Shown here: one piece after another, positions 1 to 10,635 of the stretch
Numbering within the stretch: the first letter of the stretch is position 1
Layout: the number at the start of each line of letters is the position of its first letter
Source: Onishia taeanensis
Lineage (GTDB): Bacteria > Pseudomonadota > Gammaproteobacteria > Pseudomonadales > Halomonadaceae
Length of the DNA stretch: 64,000 bases
Assembly: GCF_900100755.1 (NCBI RefSeq)
Contig: NZ_FNCI01000001.1
Span: 124,001 to 188,000 of the forward strand
Direction: 5' to 3'
Position numbers and translations under genes: made by a program
Notes under the pieces: generated by a model
Databases searched by the model: none
Told to the model about the DNA's origin: nothing
The model's input: only the letters and a program-made list of their open reading frames with translations

Positions 1-1
1 C

Positions 2-496
2 GATGTGACCCTGGCCGACGAACGCTGGGTCGACGAGTCTGCCTCTGATAGCAATGCCCGGCTGGTGCGCGAGCATCTCCTCACGGCCGAGGCGGCTGCT
101 GCCAATTTCGTGCCGCTGACCACCGACGATGACACCCCTGAGCAGGGCGCGGCGGCCGTCGGCGAGCGCCTGGCAGGGCTTAGCTGGCCGGCGAGCGTGG
201 TCATTCTCGGTATGGGTGACGATGGTCATACGGCCTCGCTGTTCCCAGATAGCCAGGAGCTTCCACTGGCGTTGAGCACCGAGGCAACGGTGGTTGCTGT
301 TCGCACTCCCAGCCAGCCCCAGGCGCGGATCACGCTGAGCGCCGACCGCCTGCATCAGGCCAAGCGCCACGTGCTGCATATCAATGGCGAGGGCAAGCGT
401 TCCAAGCTGGCCGCGGCCCTGGGCGGCGACGATGTGCAAGCGCTGCCGATTCGCGCCTTCCTTGCCTGCCCGCTGGCGATCTACTGGGCGCCCTAG
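2..496 (+). CDS. pgl: 6-phosphogluconolactonase, 5' end cut by window edge
   Basis: Hydrolyses 6-phosphoglucono-lactone to 6-phosphogluconate, the step before Edd in the cytoplasmic Entner-Doudoroff route. The open frame runs in from the left edge, so the true start lies outside; about 165 residues are visible of a family length near 220-240. The visible part carries the early DERWV motif (residues 5-9 of the visible ORF) and the family signature GMGDDGHTASLFP near residue 69, and ends in the typical FLACPLAIYW. The gene is followed 48 bp later by eda, so the two are probably co-transcribed, and zwf may lie just outside the window (inference). Family assignment is secure. Confidence 0.93.
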   Translation, partial: DVTLADERWVDESASDSNARLVREHLLTAEAAAANFVPLTTDDDTPEQGAAAVGERLAGLSWPASVVILGMGDDGHTASLFPDSQELPLALSTEATVVAVRTPSQPQARITLSADRLHQAKRHVLHINGEGKRSKLAAALGGDDVQALPIRAFLACPLAIYWAP

Positions 497-502
497 GAAA
501 CA

Positions 503-517
503 CTGAAACCGTTTCAG
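503..517. promoter_or_regulatory. Palindrome between pgl and eda, possible LacI-family operator
   Basis: CTGAAAC-C-GTTTCAG is a perfect 7-bp inverted repeat with a one-base centre, 28 bp before the eda start. Its core TGAAACCGTTTCA is one base shorter than the TGAAACCGGTTTCA operator known for the Pseudomonas LacI-family regulator PtxS (from memory). It has no T-tract and a short stem, so a terminator is unlikely. Binding by any regulator is inference. Confidence 0.35.
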
Positions 518-544
518 CGCTTCCTTGAATTTTTGGAGACCAAC

Positions 545-1207
545 ATGACCATCGACAAACAGCTGCCTTCTACCCGCACGACCGAACTCGACAGCATCTG
601 TCTCAAGGCGGAGGTGATCCCGGTGATCACCATCGAACGCATCGAGGATGCCGTGCCTTTGGCCCGTGCTCTGGTCGAGGGCGGTTTGCCGGTGCTGGAG
701 ATCACCCTGCGTACCGACTGCGCGCTCGAAGCCATCCGTCGCATGCGCGAAGCCTTGCCCGGTGCCAGCATCGGCGTGGGTACCGTGCTGACGCCGGCTC
801 AGTATCGTCAGGCCGAACAGATCGGGGCCGATTTTGTGGTGACGCCTGGAGCAACCGAAGCGCTGTATCGCTACGGCGTCGAAAGCTCGGTCCCGATGCT
901 GCCCGGCATCTCCACCATCTCCGAGCTGATGACCGGCTGGCAGTATGGCTACCGTCGCTTCAAGTTCTTCCCGGCGGAGTCCAGTGGTGGTGCCAAGGCC
1001 ATCAAGTCCTTTGGCGGGCCGATTCCTGAGGCGCGCTTCTGCCCGACCGGCGGCATCACCGTCGACAATGCCGAGGACTATCTCAAGCTGCCTAACGTGA
1101 TGTGCGTCGGTGGCTCCTGGCTGACGCCCCAGGCGCTGGTCGAGGCCGAGGACTGGGACGGCATCCGCGAGCTGGCCCGTCAGGCCGCCGAGCGTTTTCA
1201 CCACTGA
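545..1207 (+). CDS. eda: KDPG/KHG aldolase
   Basis: Cleaves 2-keto-3-deoxy-6-phosphogluconate to pyruvate and glyceraldehyde 3-phosphate, the last step specific to the Entner-Doudoroff pathway. The 220-residue product has the family length and both catalytic residues: Glu52 in LEITLRT and the Schiff-base Lys140 in RFKFFPAES. The GVGTVL and CPTGGI segments of the TIM barrel are present. The ATG at 545 is preferred over an upstream TTG at 533 because GGAG lies at 535-538. It follows pgl by 48 bp and is closed by a strong terminator at 1270. edd, glk and gap lie 10 kb away, so the pathway is split into two loci here. Confidence 0.96.
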   Translation: MTIDKQLPSTRTTELDSICLKAEVIPVITIERIEDAVPLARALVEGGLPVLEITLRTDCALEAIRRMREALPGASIGVGTVLTPAQYRQAEQIGADFVVTPGATEALYRYGVESSVPMLPGISTISELMTGWQYGYRRFKFFPAESSGGAKAIKSFGGPIPEARFCPTGGITVDNAEDYLKLPNVMCVGGSWLTPQALVEAEDWDGIRELARQAAERFHH

Positions 1208-1269
1208 GCCGTCCTCGCCAGAGTGCTTGATCGCTTAACGTTTCTCTCTCGACAGCTCAGCTGTTGTTC

Positions 1270-1295
1270 GACCCGCCGCCGGCGGGTCTTTTTTT
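1270..1295 (+). terminator. Rho-independent terminator after eda
   Basis: An 8-bp GC stem (GACCCGCC / GGCGGGTC) with a 3-nt loop is followed directly by seven T. It ends the pgl-eda unit and separates it from the convergent regulator gene at 1354. Confidence 0.9.
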
Positions 1296-1353
1296 GTCTA
1301 GCGAATCGCCTTACATCGCTATCGATAGCGACGGAGTGCCTTGCCCGGGAGAA

Positions 1354-3117
1354 CTATCCGTAGGAGAGTTGAGCCGGCGTTGCCTGCTGCTGGCGATACC
1401 AGTCGGTGAAGGCCTCAGGCGGCAGTGGGCGAGAATAGTAGTAGCCCTGAGCGGTTTCACAGCCAAGGTCGCGGAGCAGGTCGGCCTGGGCGGCGTGCTC
1501 GATGCCCTCGGCGACCACGTCGCAACCAAAGCTGTGCGCCATGGCGATGACGGTGGCAGCGAGGTTACGGTCCTCTTCACTATCGGGCAGCGGGCTGACG
1601 AAGGCGCGATCGATCTTCAGGGTGCTGACCGGCAGGGTCTTCAAGTAGGCAAGCGACGAGTAGCCGGTCCCGAAGTCGTCGATGGCGATACGAATGCCGG
1701 CGCGACCGAGAAGAGTGAGCTGTTCACGAGCCAGGTCGACATCCAGCATCAAGCCCGATTCGGTGACTTCGAGTCCCAGCCGTGCGCCTGACAGGTCGCA
1801 ACGGTTCAATCTTTCCAGCAGCCGCTCGGCGAAGCCCTGTCGTGACAGCTGCCGTGCCGCCACGTTGATAGCGAGGTGGAAGTCTTGATCGATCCGGTCT
1901 TCCCGGTGCCACGCCTTGAGGTGCTTGAGCGCTTCGTCGATTACCCAGTCGCCGATGGCGAGAATATCGCCGCTGGCTTCGGCCAGGGGGATGAAGTCAG
2001 TCGGCGAGACCGTCCCGAACTCGGGGTGATGCCAGCGCAGCAGCGCTTCGGCACCGATTGCCCGCCCGCTGGCAAGGTCGACCTTGGGTTGGAAGACCAG
2101 TGTGAGTTCCTCCCTGGCCCCCGCGCCCCGCAGAGCCTGCTGCAGTTTCAAGCGATGGCGTTGTTCTTGCTCGAGGGCTTCGGAATAGTACTGCACCATC
2201 GGTGCGTAACCAGGCGGAAGGGCTAGTGCCGCTTGGTGGACTAGGCGTTCGGGGTCGAAGCGGCTAGCCTGGCAGATGCCGACTCGTGCCTTGATGGGCA
2301 GCAACAGATCGGCGACGGGATGATCCTGGTGAATCAGGCGGCACAGCAGGTTGGCCAGGTCGACGAGCGTCGCGGTATTCACGGCATCGGGGCAAATCAC
2401 CAGCCATTCCGAGCCTCCCCAAGGGCCGATCATATGAGACGGCGGCAGCGCCGCCGACAGCTGTTGGCTGAGGTGGCTGAGCAGCGCCTCTATGGTGCCG
2501 TAGCCATGCAGTCGCATGATGTCGTCGAGCCCGTCCAGGGCGATGAAGAGGATACCCGTGGAGTCGCCCTGCTGCGATAGCTCATCGAGGATCAGGGTCA
2601 GTCCATGGCGGTTGGGTAGGCCGGTCGTGGGGTTGGTGCGCGATTGCTGCTCTAGTGCCTGGGTGCGTTGTGCGACCAGGTGTTCGAGGGCTTGTGCCTG
2701 TTGGTCTCGGACTTGGAAGCGGTGATGAACCGAGAGCGCGTTGTTGATGCGCTGCAAGACCTCGTCGTGGCGAAAGGGCTTGGTCAGGAAGTCGCGTGCG
2801 CCCAGCGACAGGGCCGTTTGGCGCGTCTCATGGTCGTGCTGAGCGGTGAGTACGATCACCGGTGGCGCTTGGGCGCCGAAGCGTTCTGTGAGCGCGCTCA
2901 TCACGCCATGGCCGTCGAGGCCTGGCATGCGGATGTCGAGAAGAATCAGGTCCGGACAGTCGGTCTCGCATAGCGACACCACCCGAGTGCTGTCGCTGGT
3001 ACTGGTGACGTTCTCGAAACCATGCTCGTCAAGCAGGTCGAGGAGCAGCTCGATATTGGTTGGATTATCGTCAACCACCAGCAGGCGCTTATGGGTCAGG
3101 GCGGCTTCGTCCGTCAA
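1354..3117 (-). CDS. Response regulator with degenerate GGDEF and intact EAL domain (c-di-GMP phosphodiesterase)
   Basis: A 587-residue protein with three modules. Residues 8-125 are a receiver with phospho-acceptor Asp61 (LLLDIRMPG) and Lys113. Residues about 160-300 are a GGDEF fold whose active-site motif has become GGSEW (234-238), so cyclase activity is unlikely. Residues about 330-575 are an EAL domain with EALLRW (357), LEVTES, IDDFGTGYSS (479), KIDRAF and AEGIEH (536), the residues expected in active c-di-GMP phosphodiesterases. It lies 77 bp downstream of a hybrid kinase on the same strand, so the pair probably forms one signalling route with c-di-GMP breakdown as output (inference). 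The signal is unknown. Confidence 0.88.
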   Translation of the reverse strand: MTDEAALTHKRLLVVDDNPTNIELLLDLLDEHGFENVTSTSDSTRVVSLCETDCPDLILLDIRMPGLDGHGVMSALTERFGAQAPPVIVLTAQHDHETRQTALSLGARDFLTKPFRHDEVLQRINNALSVHHRFQVRDQQAQALEHLVAQRTQALEQQSRTNPTTGLPNRHGLTLILDELSQQGDSTGILFIALDGLDDIMRLHGYGTIEALLSHLSQQLSAALPPSHMIGPWGGSEWLVICPDAVNTATLVDLANLLCRLIHQDHPVADLLLPIKARVGICQASRFDPERLVHQAALALPPGYAPMVQYYSEALEQEQRHRLKLQQALRGAGAREELTLVFQPKVDLASGRAIGAEALLRWHHPEFGTVSPTDFIPLAEASGDILAIGDWVIDEALKHLKAWHREDRIDQDFHLAINVAARQLSRQGFAERLLERLNRCDLSGARLGLEVTESGLMLDVDLAREQLTLLGRAGIRIAIDDFGTGYSSLAYLKTLPVSTLKIDRAFVSPLPDSEEDRNLAATVIAMAHSFGCDVVAEGIEHAAQADLLRDLGCETAQGYYYSRPLPPEAFTDWYRQQQATPAQLSYG

Positions 3118-3194
3118 TGTAGGACTCCTTGCATGGCGGGCATCGCGTGGGCTTTGAGTATCGAGCGTCGGTGTTAAATAGCGGGAATCACGTC

Positions 3195-5789
3195 TCAGGG
3201 CAGTAGGCGAGCCAAGGTCTCAATGAAGCGACTTATCTTGATCGGCTTGGTGAGATAGGCATCGAACCCAGTGTTTTGACCGCCTTTGCGGTCGTCGTCG
3301 GCAGTATTGGCCGACAATGCGATCACCGGCAGGTCGGCGTTCGAAGTCGATCGGCGCAGCGTGTCCAGTGCCTGATAGCCGTCCATGCCCGGCAGATGCA
3401 GGTCCATCAGCACTAAATCCGGGGGCGAGTGGCGGATCAGTTCGAGGCCGACTTCAGCACTGGGTACTACCTGCAGCGTGAAACCCTCGAGGTCCTCGAT
3501 GATGTCCTCCATGAGGCGCTGGTTGGCCGGATTGTCTTCGATATAGAGCAGCCGGCGACCTGTCTGGCGGGGAGGCGTCGGTTGTTCATGGGGCGAAGTG
3601 CGATGCGCCTGTGTCGCGTCGTTTGCCGCCAGCGGCAGCTCGAACCAGAAGTCGCTGCCCTGGCCGGGGGTGCTGTCGACACCGATGGTGCCCTGCATGT
3701 GCTCGATGAGTTCGCGGCTGATGGCCAGGCCAATCCCGGAGCCTTCTATGGTGCTATGTTCGGCGGCAAGTCGTTGAAAGGGTTCGAATAACTCTGTTTG
3801 GTGCTCAGCGGTAATACCGGGGCCGGTGTCACGGACCGTGATGCGAACGCGAGCGTCTGTCAGTGTCGCGTATAGGCTCACTGTTCCAGCTTCGCGATTG
3901 TACTTAATGGCGTTGGACACCAGGTTCAAGAGCACCTGTTTGGTGCGGGTGTAGTCGGCGAACACGGCAATATCTGGCTCGGGAGGCCTGGTTTTCAGGG
4001 TGATGCCGGCGTTCTCGGCGATCCCTGCCAGGATGTCACTGGCGTCCTTGAGAAGACTGCTAATCGAGAGAGGCTCCAGGGAAAGCTGCAGGTGTCCGGC
4101 TTCGATCTTGGCAAGATCCAGTACCTCATTGATCAGACCAAGCAGATGATGTCCGCTCTTGTCGATCTGGTGGACCTGACGCTGCTGGCGCTGGTTGAGC
4201 GGCGCCTTGCGGCTGTTGGTCAGTAGCTGAGCGAAGCCGAGAATCGCGTTGAGCGGGGTGCGCAGCTCATGGCTCATCGAAGAAAGAAATTCGCTTTTGG
4301 CCAGGTTGGCTTTTTCCGCCTGATCCCTGGCTGCGGCCAGTTCGGCGATGATGTTCTCGCGCTGTGCTTGCTGGCGATAGAAGTTGATCAAGAGGGCACA
4401 GGTCGCCGTAAAGGGCTCGATCCAGTCGAGTAGCGCCTTGTCGAAACGCTGGGGGCTGTTGGCGATGGCGTACATGCCGATCACCTTGTCGCCATCGCGA
4501 ATCGGCACCCCCAGATAGTTGTGGATGTCGGGATGACCGTGAGGAAAGCCGCCGCTATGCGTGCGCTCAGCCAGGTCATTGGTCATCACCGTTTCGCCGT
4601 GGGCGAATACCTGTCCCAGCAGGCTATCGGGGTTATCGAGCGTCATGTCGCCGTTGCGCAGCTGCACCATCAGCTCACGTGACTCCTCGCTCCAGCTCAG
4701 GTCGGTGATGGCATGAATCTTCAGTGCGTGACGCTCATCGACGTCGATGACCTCGCCGATCAGCGCATAGTCGCTGCCGGTGAGTACCTGCAGGCCTTCC
4801 ATCAGAAATTCCCAGAGCTGCTCTCCCGACATCAGTGCCTGGTAATCGGTGATGCCCTGGTGAAGCACCTGAAGCAGTGCCGCCTGACGCTGAGTGGACG
4901 TGATGTCGTGGGCAACGCCGACGGTGCCGCGAATCTCGCCCTTTGAGTCGCGCAATGGCGAGATGGTCACATCGAACACGACGTCGTTGAAGGGGGGGAG
5001 GATGAAGCGTTCAGGCTCACCCAGCTGGATGACGGACTGCTCTGCGGCGGCAAGGCGCTCGGCGATGGGAGCAGGTAGATGATCTTGGATAGTGCTTGCT
5101 TCGATAGTGCTTGCTTCGATAGTGCCTGGAGTCAAGGGCCCGTCATCGAGCTTGAGCGCATTCAAACAGGCGCGGTTGGCCGTGAGATAGCGACCGCTGA
5201 GGCTGCGGGCGTAGATCGGATCGCGACTACTTTCGAGAATGCCTCGCAAGAGGCTGCTGAGATGCTTGATTTCGGCATTTTTCTCCGCCTCCTCGACACG
5301 CAGCAGGTGCAAGCGAAGTAATTCATCGGCTTGGGCGGCCAGCATGGCCAGGTGCCGCTGCTGGTTGGGTCCGAAGGTGCGGGGGCGGGTGTCGATCAAA
5401 CACAGGGTGCCGATCGGCATGGCATCCTGAGGGCGTAGCGGGTGACCGGCGTAGAAGCGGATATACGGGTAGCCGGTGACCAGAGGGTTATCGGCAAAGT
5501 CTGGATGGCTGGCGGCATCTTCGATGACAAAGGAAGCGTCATTGGCGATGGCATGGCCACAGAAGGAAATATCGCGGTGCGTTTCGCGGACATCGAGGCC
5601 GTAGCATGACTTGAACCACTGCCGCTGGTCGTCGACCAGCGTAATCAAGGCGATGGGAACGTCGAAGATTGCCTGGGCCAAGCGCGTCAGGCCATCAAGA
5701 CCGTCCTCGGCGGGGGTATCCAGGACCTGGAGCGTTTCTAAGGCGGCGAGCCGGCGCGCTTCTTCTGGATGTTTACCAGGTGTTTTCAT
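3195..5789 (-). CDS. Hybrid sensor histidine kinase (GAF-PAS-GAF-HisKA-HATPase-REC)
   Basis: About 864 residues with no membrane segment, so probably a soluble cytoplasmic sensor. Order: N-terminal GAF (about 10-160, with FCGHAI typical of this GAF class), a PAS (about 180-305), a second GAF (about 310-470), HisKA with the H-box [14 protein letters not shown] (phospho-His near residue 507), HATPase with [16 protein letters not shown] and GSGIGLAIS, then a C-terminal receiver with [13 protein letters not shown]. The ATG at 5789 is preferred over the longer frame at 5834: CGGAG lies about 9 bp upstream and GAF homology starts just after it. The EAL-domain regulator follows on the same strand. 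A 15-bp repeat lies inside the PAS coding part. Confidence 0.88.
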   Translation of the reverse strand: MKTPGKHPEEARRLAALETLQVLDTPAEDGLDGLTRLAQAIFDVPIALITLVDDQRQWFKSCYGLDVRETHRDISFCGHAIANDASFVIEDAASHPDFADNPLVTGYPYIRFYAGHPLRPQDAMPIGTLCLIDTRPRTFGPNQQRHLAMLAAQADELLRLHLLRVEEAEKNAEIKHLSSLLRGILESSRDPIYARSLSGRYLTANRACLNALKLDDGPLTPGTIEASTIEASTIQDHLPAPIAERLAAAEQSVIQLGEPERFILPPFNDVVFDVTISPLRDSKGEIRGTVGVAHDITSTQRQAALLQVLHQGITDYQALMSGEQLWEFLMEGLQVLTGSDYALIGEVIDVDERHALKIHAITDLSWSEESRELMVQLRNGDMTLDNPDSLLGQVFAHGETVMTNDLAERTHSGGFPHGHPDIHNYLGVPIRDGDKVIGMYAIANSPQRFDKALLDWIEPFTATCALLINFYRQQAQRENIIAELAAARDQAEKANLAKSEFLSSMSHELRTPLNAILGFAQLLTNSRKAPLNQRQQRQVHQIDKSGHHLLGLINEVLDLAKIEAGHLQLSLEPLSISSLLKDASDILAGIAENAGITLKTRPPEPDIAVFADYTRTKQVLLNLVSNAIKYNREAGTVSLYATLTDARVRITVRDTGPGITAEHQTELFEPFQRLAAEHSTIEGSGIGLAISRELIEHMQGTIGVDSTPGQGSDFWFELPLAANDATQAHRTSPHEQPTPPRQTGRRLLYIEDNPANQRLMEDIIEDLEGFTLQVVPSAEVGLELIRHSPPDLVLMDLHLPGMDGYQALDTLRRSTSNADLPVIALSANTADDDRKGGQNTGFDAYLTKPIKISRFIETLARLLP
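5088..5125. repeat. 15-bp tandem repeat inside the sensor kinase gene
   Basis: The unit gatagtgcttgcttc occurs at 5088-5102 and 5103-5117, followed by eight bases of a third copy. On the coding strand it gives [12 protein letters not shown] in a linker of the PAS domain. The unit length keeps the frame, so copy-number change would only lengthen or shorten this loop. Confidence 0.85.
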
Positions 5790-5908
5790 GGCCCAGCTCC
5801 GAGCAAGAGTTGCCAAGGGCAGAACCCCTAACAATATTATCGGAGGGGCCGTGAAAAACTTTAGGACATTTGCCTAATGTAAACGCTTTGCGTGTTCGAC
5901 CCCTAGAA

Positions 5909-6879
5909 TCAGGACCGCCAGGCGGCAAGCTCTTCCGGCCCTGGCAAGGCTTGATAGGCGCCAGGGCGAGTGACCGCATGGGCGCCGCAGCGACAGGCGA
6001 TATCCACGGCGTGGCGCAGCAGGGTTTCCTCGTGCCACCAGTCATTGCCGGTGCCTTGGGCTTGCAGATTCTGCTCGGCAAGGGTGGCTAGCAGTCCGCC
6101 AATAAAGGCATCGCCACCGGCAGTCGTGTCCACTGCGGTGACAGAAGGCGGGGTGACCGTGAAACAGTCATTCACCGTGCGTACTTCGACAGCACCGGGT
6201 CCATCGGTGATCAAGATGAGCCGCACGCCGGCGCTCAGGCGTTCGGCCAGCCAGTCCTCGACGGGATGATCGCCGCGCAGGTAGTCGAGTTCCTCGCGGG
6301 CCAGCTTGACCAGCACTGCGCGATCGATCAGCTGCGTTACCAGGCCGATCTCGGCCTGGCCGGTCGGCCAGAGATTGTGCCGCAGGTTGGCATCGACGCT
6401 GACCAGGCTGCCGCTTTTGGCCGCCATGTCGGCGATGCTTAGGGTGGTCTCGGCGATACCGTCTTCGGTCAGGCTGTTACTGCACAGGTGCAGGATCGCT
6501 GGCGATTCGAAAACGCCGGCAGGCAGGTGTTCGAGGCGATACAGCAGATCCGCGGCCGGCGGGCGGTAGAAATCGAAGGTGCGCTCGCCTGCGGCGTCGC
6601 GGGAGACGAAGGCAAGTGCGGTGCGTGCCTCACGGGTGCGCACCACGCCCGAGGTGTCGACGCCATGGTGCTCGAGCTCTGCGGCCAGGAAGTCGCCGAA
6701 GTGGTCGTCGCCGAGCATGCCGAGAAACCGGCTTGGCACGCCCAGGCGTGCGCAGGCCACGGCGACATTGGCCGGCGCACCGCCGGCATAGGGAGTGAAG
6801 GTCTCGGGGCCTTGGGTATCGTCGCCAAGACGGCTTGAGAGCATATCGACGAGGGCCTCGCCGAAGGCAATGATGGGCG

Positions 6880-6883
<4 letters not shown>
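5909..6883 (-). CDS. PfkB-family sugar kinase, probably fructokinase
   Basis: A 324-residue PfkB kinase that phosphorylates a sugar, most likely fructose, with ATP. The N-terminal substrate motif AGGAPANVAVACARLG (33-48) and the C-terminal signature DTTAGGDAFIGG (252-263), with catalytic Asp258, are both present; the usual DTxGAGD appears as DTTAGGD, common in fructokinases. The ATG overlaps the pgi stop by 4 bp (ATGA), so the two are translationally coupled. Fructose 6-phosphate from this kinase would be turned to glucose 6-phosphate by Pgi and enter the Entner-Doudoroff route, which supports fructose as substrate. 2-Keto-3-deoxygluconate is a possible alternative substrate. Confidence 0.85.
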
Positions 6884-8574
<1,691 letters not shown>

Positions 8575-8674
8575 GCCGTCCTCCGGGGTCGTGGGTGGCG
8601 TCATTGTTGTGATGTTGGCTTGTTATCAGGGTCGCCGATTGGATGAATCGAGTCACCTGTGGCGTATGCATATG

Positions 8675-8707
8675 GTCGCCTGGCAGCCGACTGGCGGCTC
8701 AGGCGAC
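8675..8707. terminator. Stem-loop at the end of the aldo/keto reductase gene, no T-tract
   Basis: GTCGCCTG pairs with CAGGCGAC, and inside it AGCCG pairs with CGGCT with a small bulge. The hairpin overlaps the reductase stop on the minus strand and lies before pgi. There is no T-run on either side, so it may serve as an mRNA 3' stabiliser or a weak terminator rather than a classical one. Confidence 0.4.
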
Positions 8708-9574
8708 GCGGTGGCTGCGCGCCTCCTCGAGCAGGGCGAACCAGGTGGGGCGCTCCAGGTTCAGGTTGGCGCCGGTCAGTAATTCTTCGATGCGGCTTGG
8801 TCTCAGCGTGCCGATCACCGGCACCGGACGCTGGGGTAGAGCCCTGAGCCAGGCGAGGGCGAGGCCGGCGGAACTAGTCTCGAGCTCTTCGGCGATCCTT
8901 GAGAGCGACTCGCCAAGCACGTCCTCGAAGACGATGCCTCCACCCAGTGGCGACCAAGCCATGGGCTGCAGGTTATCGGCGACCAGGGCGTCATAGCGTC
9001 CGTCGAACAGCGGGTCGGGATGGGCCAGCGACAGCTGCAGTTGATGGCCGACCAGCTTGTGCTGCATGGCGCGCTGCAGGCGACGCCACTGTTCGGGCAG
9101 GAAGTTCGACACGCCGGCGGCGCCGATCTTGCCGGCGTCGATCGCGGCGTCCAGTGCGCGAGCGGTGGCCTCGGCATTCATCAGCGGGTCGGGGCGATGC
9201 AGCAAGAAGTGCTCGATGCGTTTGACCCCCAGGCGTTCCAGCGCATCGTCGATGGCCTGGGTGATGTACTCGGGCGAGCTGTCGTAGTGCTTGACGCCCA
9301 TCGGCGACAGGTCGCGCCCGGGCGTGACGATACTCGCCTTGGTGACGATCTTGACCCGCTTGGCTAGCGCCGGGCGGGCGCGCAGCGCCTGTCCGAACAG
9401 GATTTCGCCCTGACGGTCGCCATAGATGTCGGCATGGTCGAACCAGTGGAGTCCCTGGTCGAGGCGCGCCTCGATCCAGTCTGCCATGGCGCCGGGGCGA
9501 TGCAGCGGCTCGTGTTCATGCAGCCGCATCATGCCTAGCAGGAAAGGGGCATCGCGAAAAAACTCGGTGCTCAT
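8699..9574 (-). CDS. Aldo/keto reductase, YdhF-like
   Basis: A 291-residue NADPH-type oxidoreductase with a TIM-barrel fold. Visible family features are WFDHADIYGD with the catalytic Asp and Tyr, the Lys in KIVTKASI, the HFLLHRPDPL strand with the catalytic His, GVSNF, and the C-terminal cofactor segment PVPVIGTLRPSRI. The start at 9574 is chosen because its ATG overlaps the stop of the upstream mutarotase by one base (TGATG) and GGAGAG lies six bases upstream; the frame continues open 33 codons further without homology. It belongs to the edd-glk-mutarotase string, which suggests a sugar or sugar-derived aldehyde as substrate, but the substrate cannot be read from sequence. Confidence 0.87.
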   Translation of the reverse strand: MSTEFFRDAPFLLGMMRLHEHEPLHRPGAMADWIEARLDQGLHWFDHADIYGDRQGEILFGQALRARPALAKRVKIVTKASIVTPGRDLSPMGVKHYDSSPEYITQAIDDALERLGVKRIEHFLLHRPDPLMNAEATARALDAAIDAGKIGAAGVSNFLPEQWRRLQRAMQHKLVGHQLQLSLAHPDPLFDGRYDALVADNLQPMAWSPLGGGIVFEDVLGESLSRIAEELETSSAGLALAWLRALPQRPVPVIGTLRPSRIEELLTGANLNLERPTWFALLEEARSHRVA

Positions 9575-10635
9575 CAATCGCTCTCCGCACGTGACAGGGT
9601 AGTACCCAGCAGGTGCTGGGCGCCGGGAACCAGCCAAACCGGGTCGAGGCGCGTGAAGGCTGATTCGACGCACAGGAAGTGGCGGCCAGCATCCGCCGAG
9701 GTATCGGCCGGCAGATCATCGCCTGGATGCCAGACCACCGTCGAGTCGCTGCCCTGCTTGGCGATGGTGAGCTGGCGCTCGCCGTCATCGAGTACCAGCG
9801 GCCGGTTGGAATGATAGATGCGATCCAGCGGCCCGCGGATGCCAAGCTCGCCTTGCTGTTCACGTTCGGCGAAGTCGGCGCGCTTGTCGAGATAGCGTGC
9901 GCCCGCCAGGCCAGTCAGGCGGCAGCCCTGTACGTCGGCCACGGCCAGGTAGCTGTGCAGGGCGGCGGTCAGCTTGACCGGCGTTTCACCGACATGCTCG
10001 CTGATCAGCTCTACGTGCAGGCGCTTGGCATTGGCCTGGACGACCGCTCGCACCAGCAGCTGAGAGTGCAGCCGCTGGGTGGGCGAGAGGTGCAACTCGA
10101 CGCCTTCCTCATGTTCGTCCACGGCGTCCAGGTGCCAGTCCGTCAGCCGTGCCGGGCCATGCATGGGGCCTGAACGGTCCGGCGATTCATCGGCGGTATG
10201 CTCATCGGCGAACCAGGGCCAGCAAAGCGGAATGCCCCCGCGAATCGCCCCCGGCCGCTGCTGGGGTGTGGGCGTGACCCACAGCCAGCCACCGGGCACT
10301 AGGCCGCTGTCATCGGCTTCGGACGCGTTAGAACGCGACGCGGTTGAAGCGCCTGCGGCTTGCCCGGTTTCGGGCTGCTGAGTGGCGGGTGCTTGTCGCG
10401 CGGCATCGGGCGCGGTTGACGCGCCTGTGGCTCGCCCGGCTTCGGGCGGCTGAGTGGTGGGTGCTTGTCGCGCGGCATCGGGCGCGGTTAAAAAGTGCAG
10501 CACCTGGGCGCCTTGCAGCGATACCACAAGCTCCCCCCAAGGCTCGCGAGCCAGCCACAGGGTGCGCCCCTGCCATTCGGCTTGGCGCTGTCCATGGGTG
10601 GCGTCCAGCAGTTCGCGCAGGGACCTTGGAATCAT
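9574..10635 (-). CDS. yeaD: D-hexose-6-phosphate mutarotase (YeaD-like aldose 1-epimerase)
   Basis: Galactose-mutarotase-fold enzyme that equilibrates the anomers of glucose 6-phosphate. Typical YeaD segments include WVTPTPQQRPGAIRGGIPLCWPWF, which continues toward HGPARLTDW, LHSYLAVADV, and the C-terminal VWHPGDD followed by FLCVESA. The product is 353 residues, longer than the usual near 290-300. The excess comes mainly from a 24-residue tandem repeat rich in Ala, Pro, Thr and Gln inserted near residues 50-100, before the conserved catalytic part. It overlaps glk by 4 bp upstream and the reductase by 1 bp downstream, and GAGGAGG precedes the ATG. Confidence 0.88.
   Translation of the reverse strand: MIPRSLRELLDATHGQRQAEWQGRTLWLAREPWGELVVSLQGAQVLHFLTAPDAARQAPTTQPPEAGRATGASTAPDAARQAPATQQPETGQAAGASTASRSNASEADDSGLVPGGWLWVTPTPQQRPGAIRGGIPLCWPWFADEHTADESPDRSGPMHGPARLTDWHLDAVDEHEEGVELHLSPTQRLHSQLLVRAVVQANAKRLHVELISEHVGETPVKLTAALHSYLAVADVQGCRLTGLAGARYLDKRADFAEREQQGELGIRGPLDRIYHSNRPLVLDDGERQLTIAKQGSDSTVVWHPGDDLPADTSADAGRHFLCVESAFTRLDPVWLVPGAQHLLGTTLSRAESD
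10342..10485. repeat. Two tandem copies of a 72-bp unit inside yeaD
   Basis: Copies at 10342-10413 and 10414-10485 match at nearly every base, with only a few substitutions between them. A third partial copy (ggtt) starts at 10486. The unit is 24 codons, so the frame is kept. On the coding strand each unit encodes a TAPDAARQAP-type segment of low complexity. Confidence 0.93.

Noticed and set aside
5861-5880. Overlapping inverted repeats TTAGG-N7-CCTAA and ACATT-N5-AATGT before the sensor kinase
   Set aside because: Arms are only 5 bp in an AT-rich patch, so chance is a sufficient explanation; listed here because they lie in the likely promoter.
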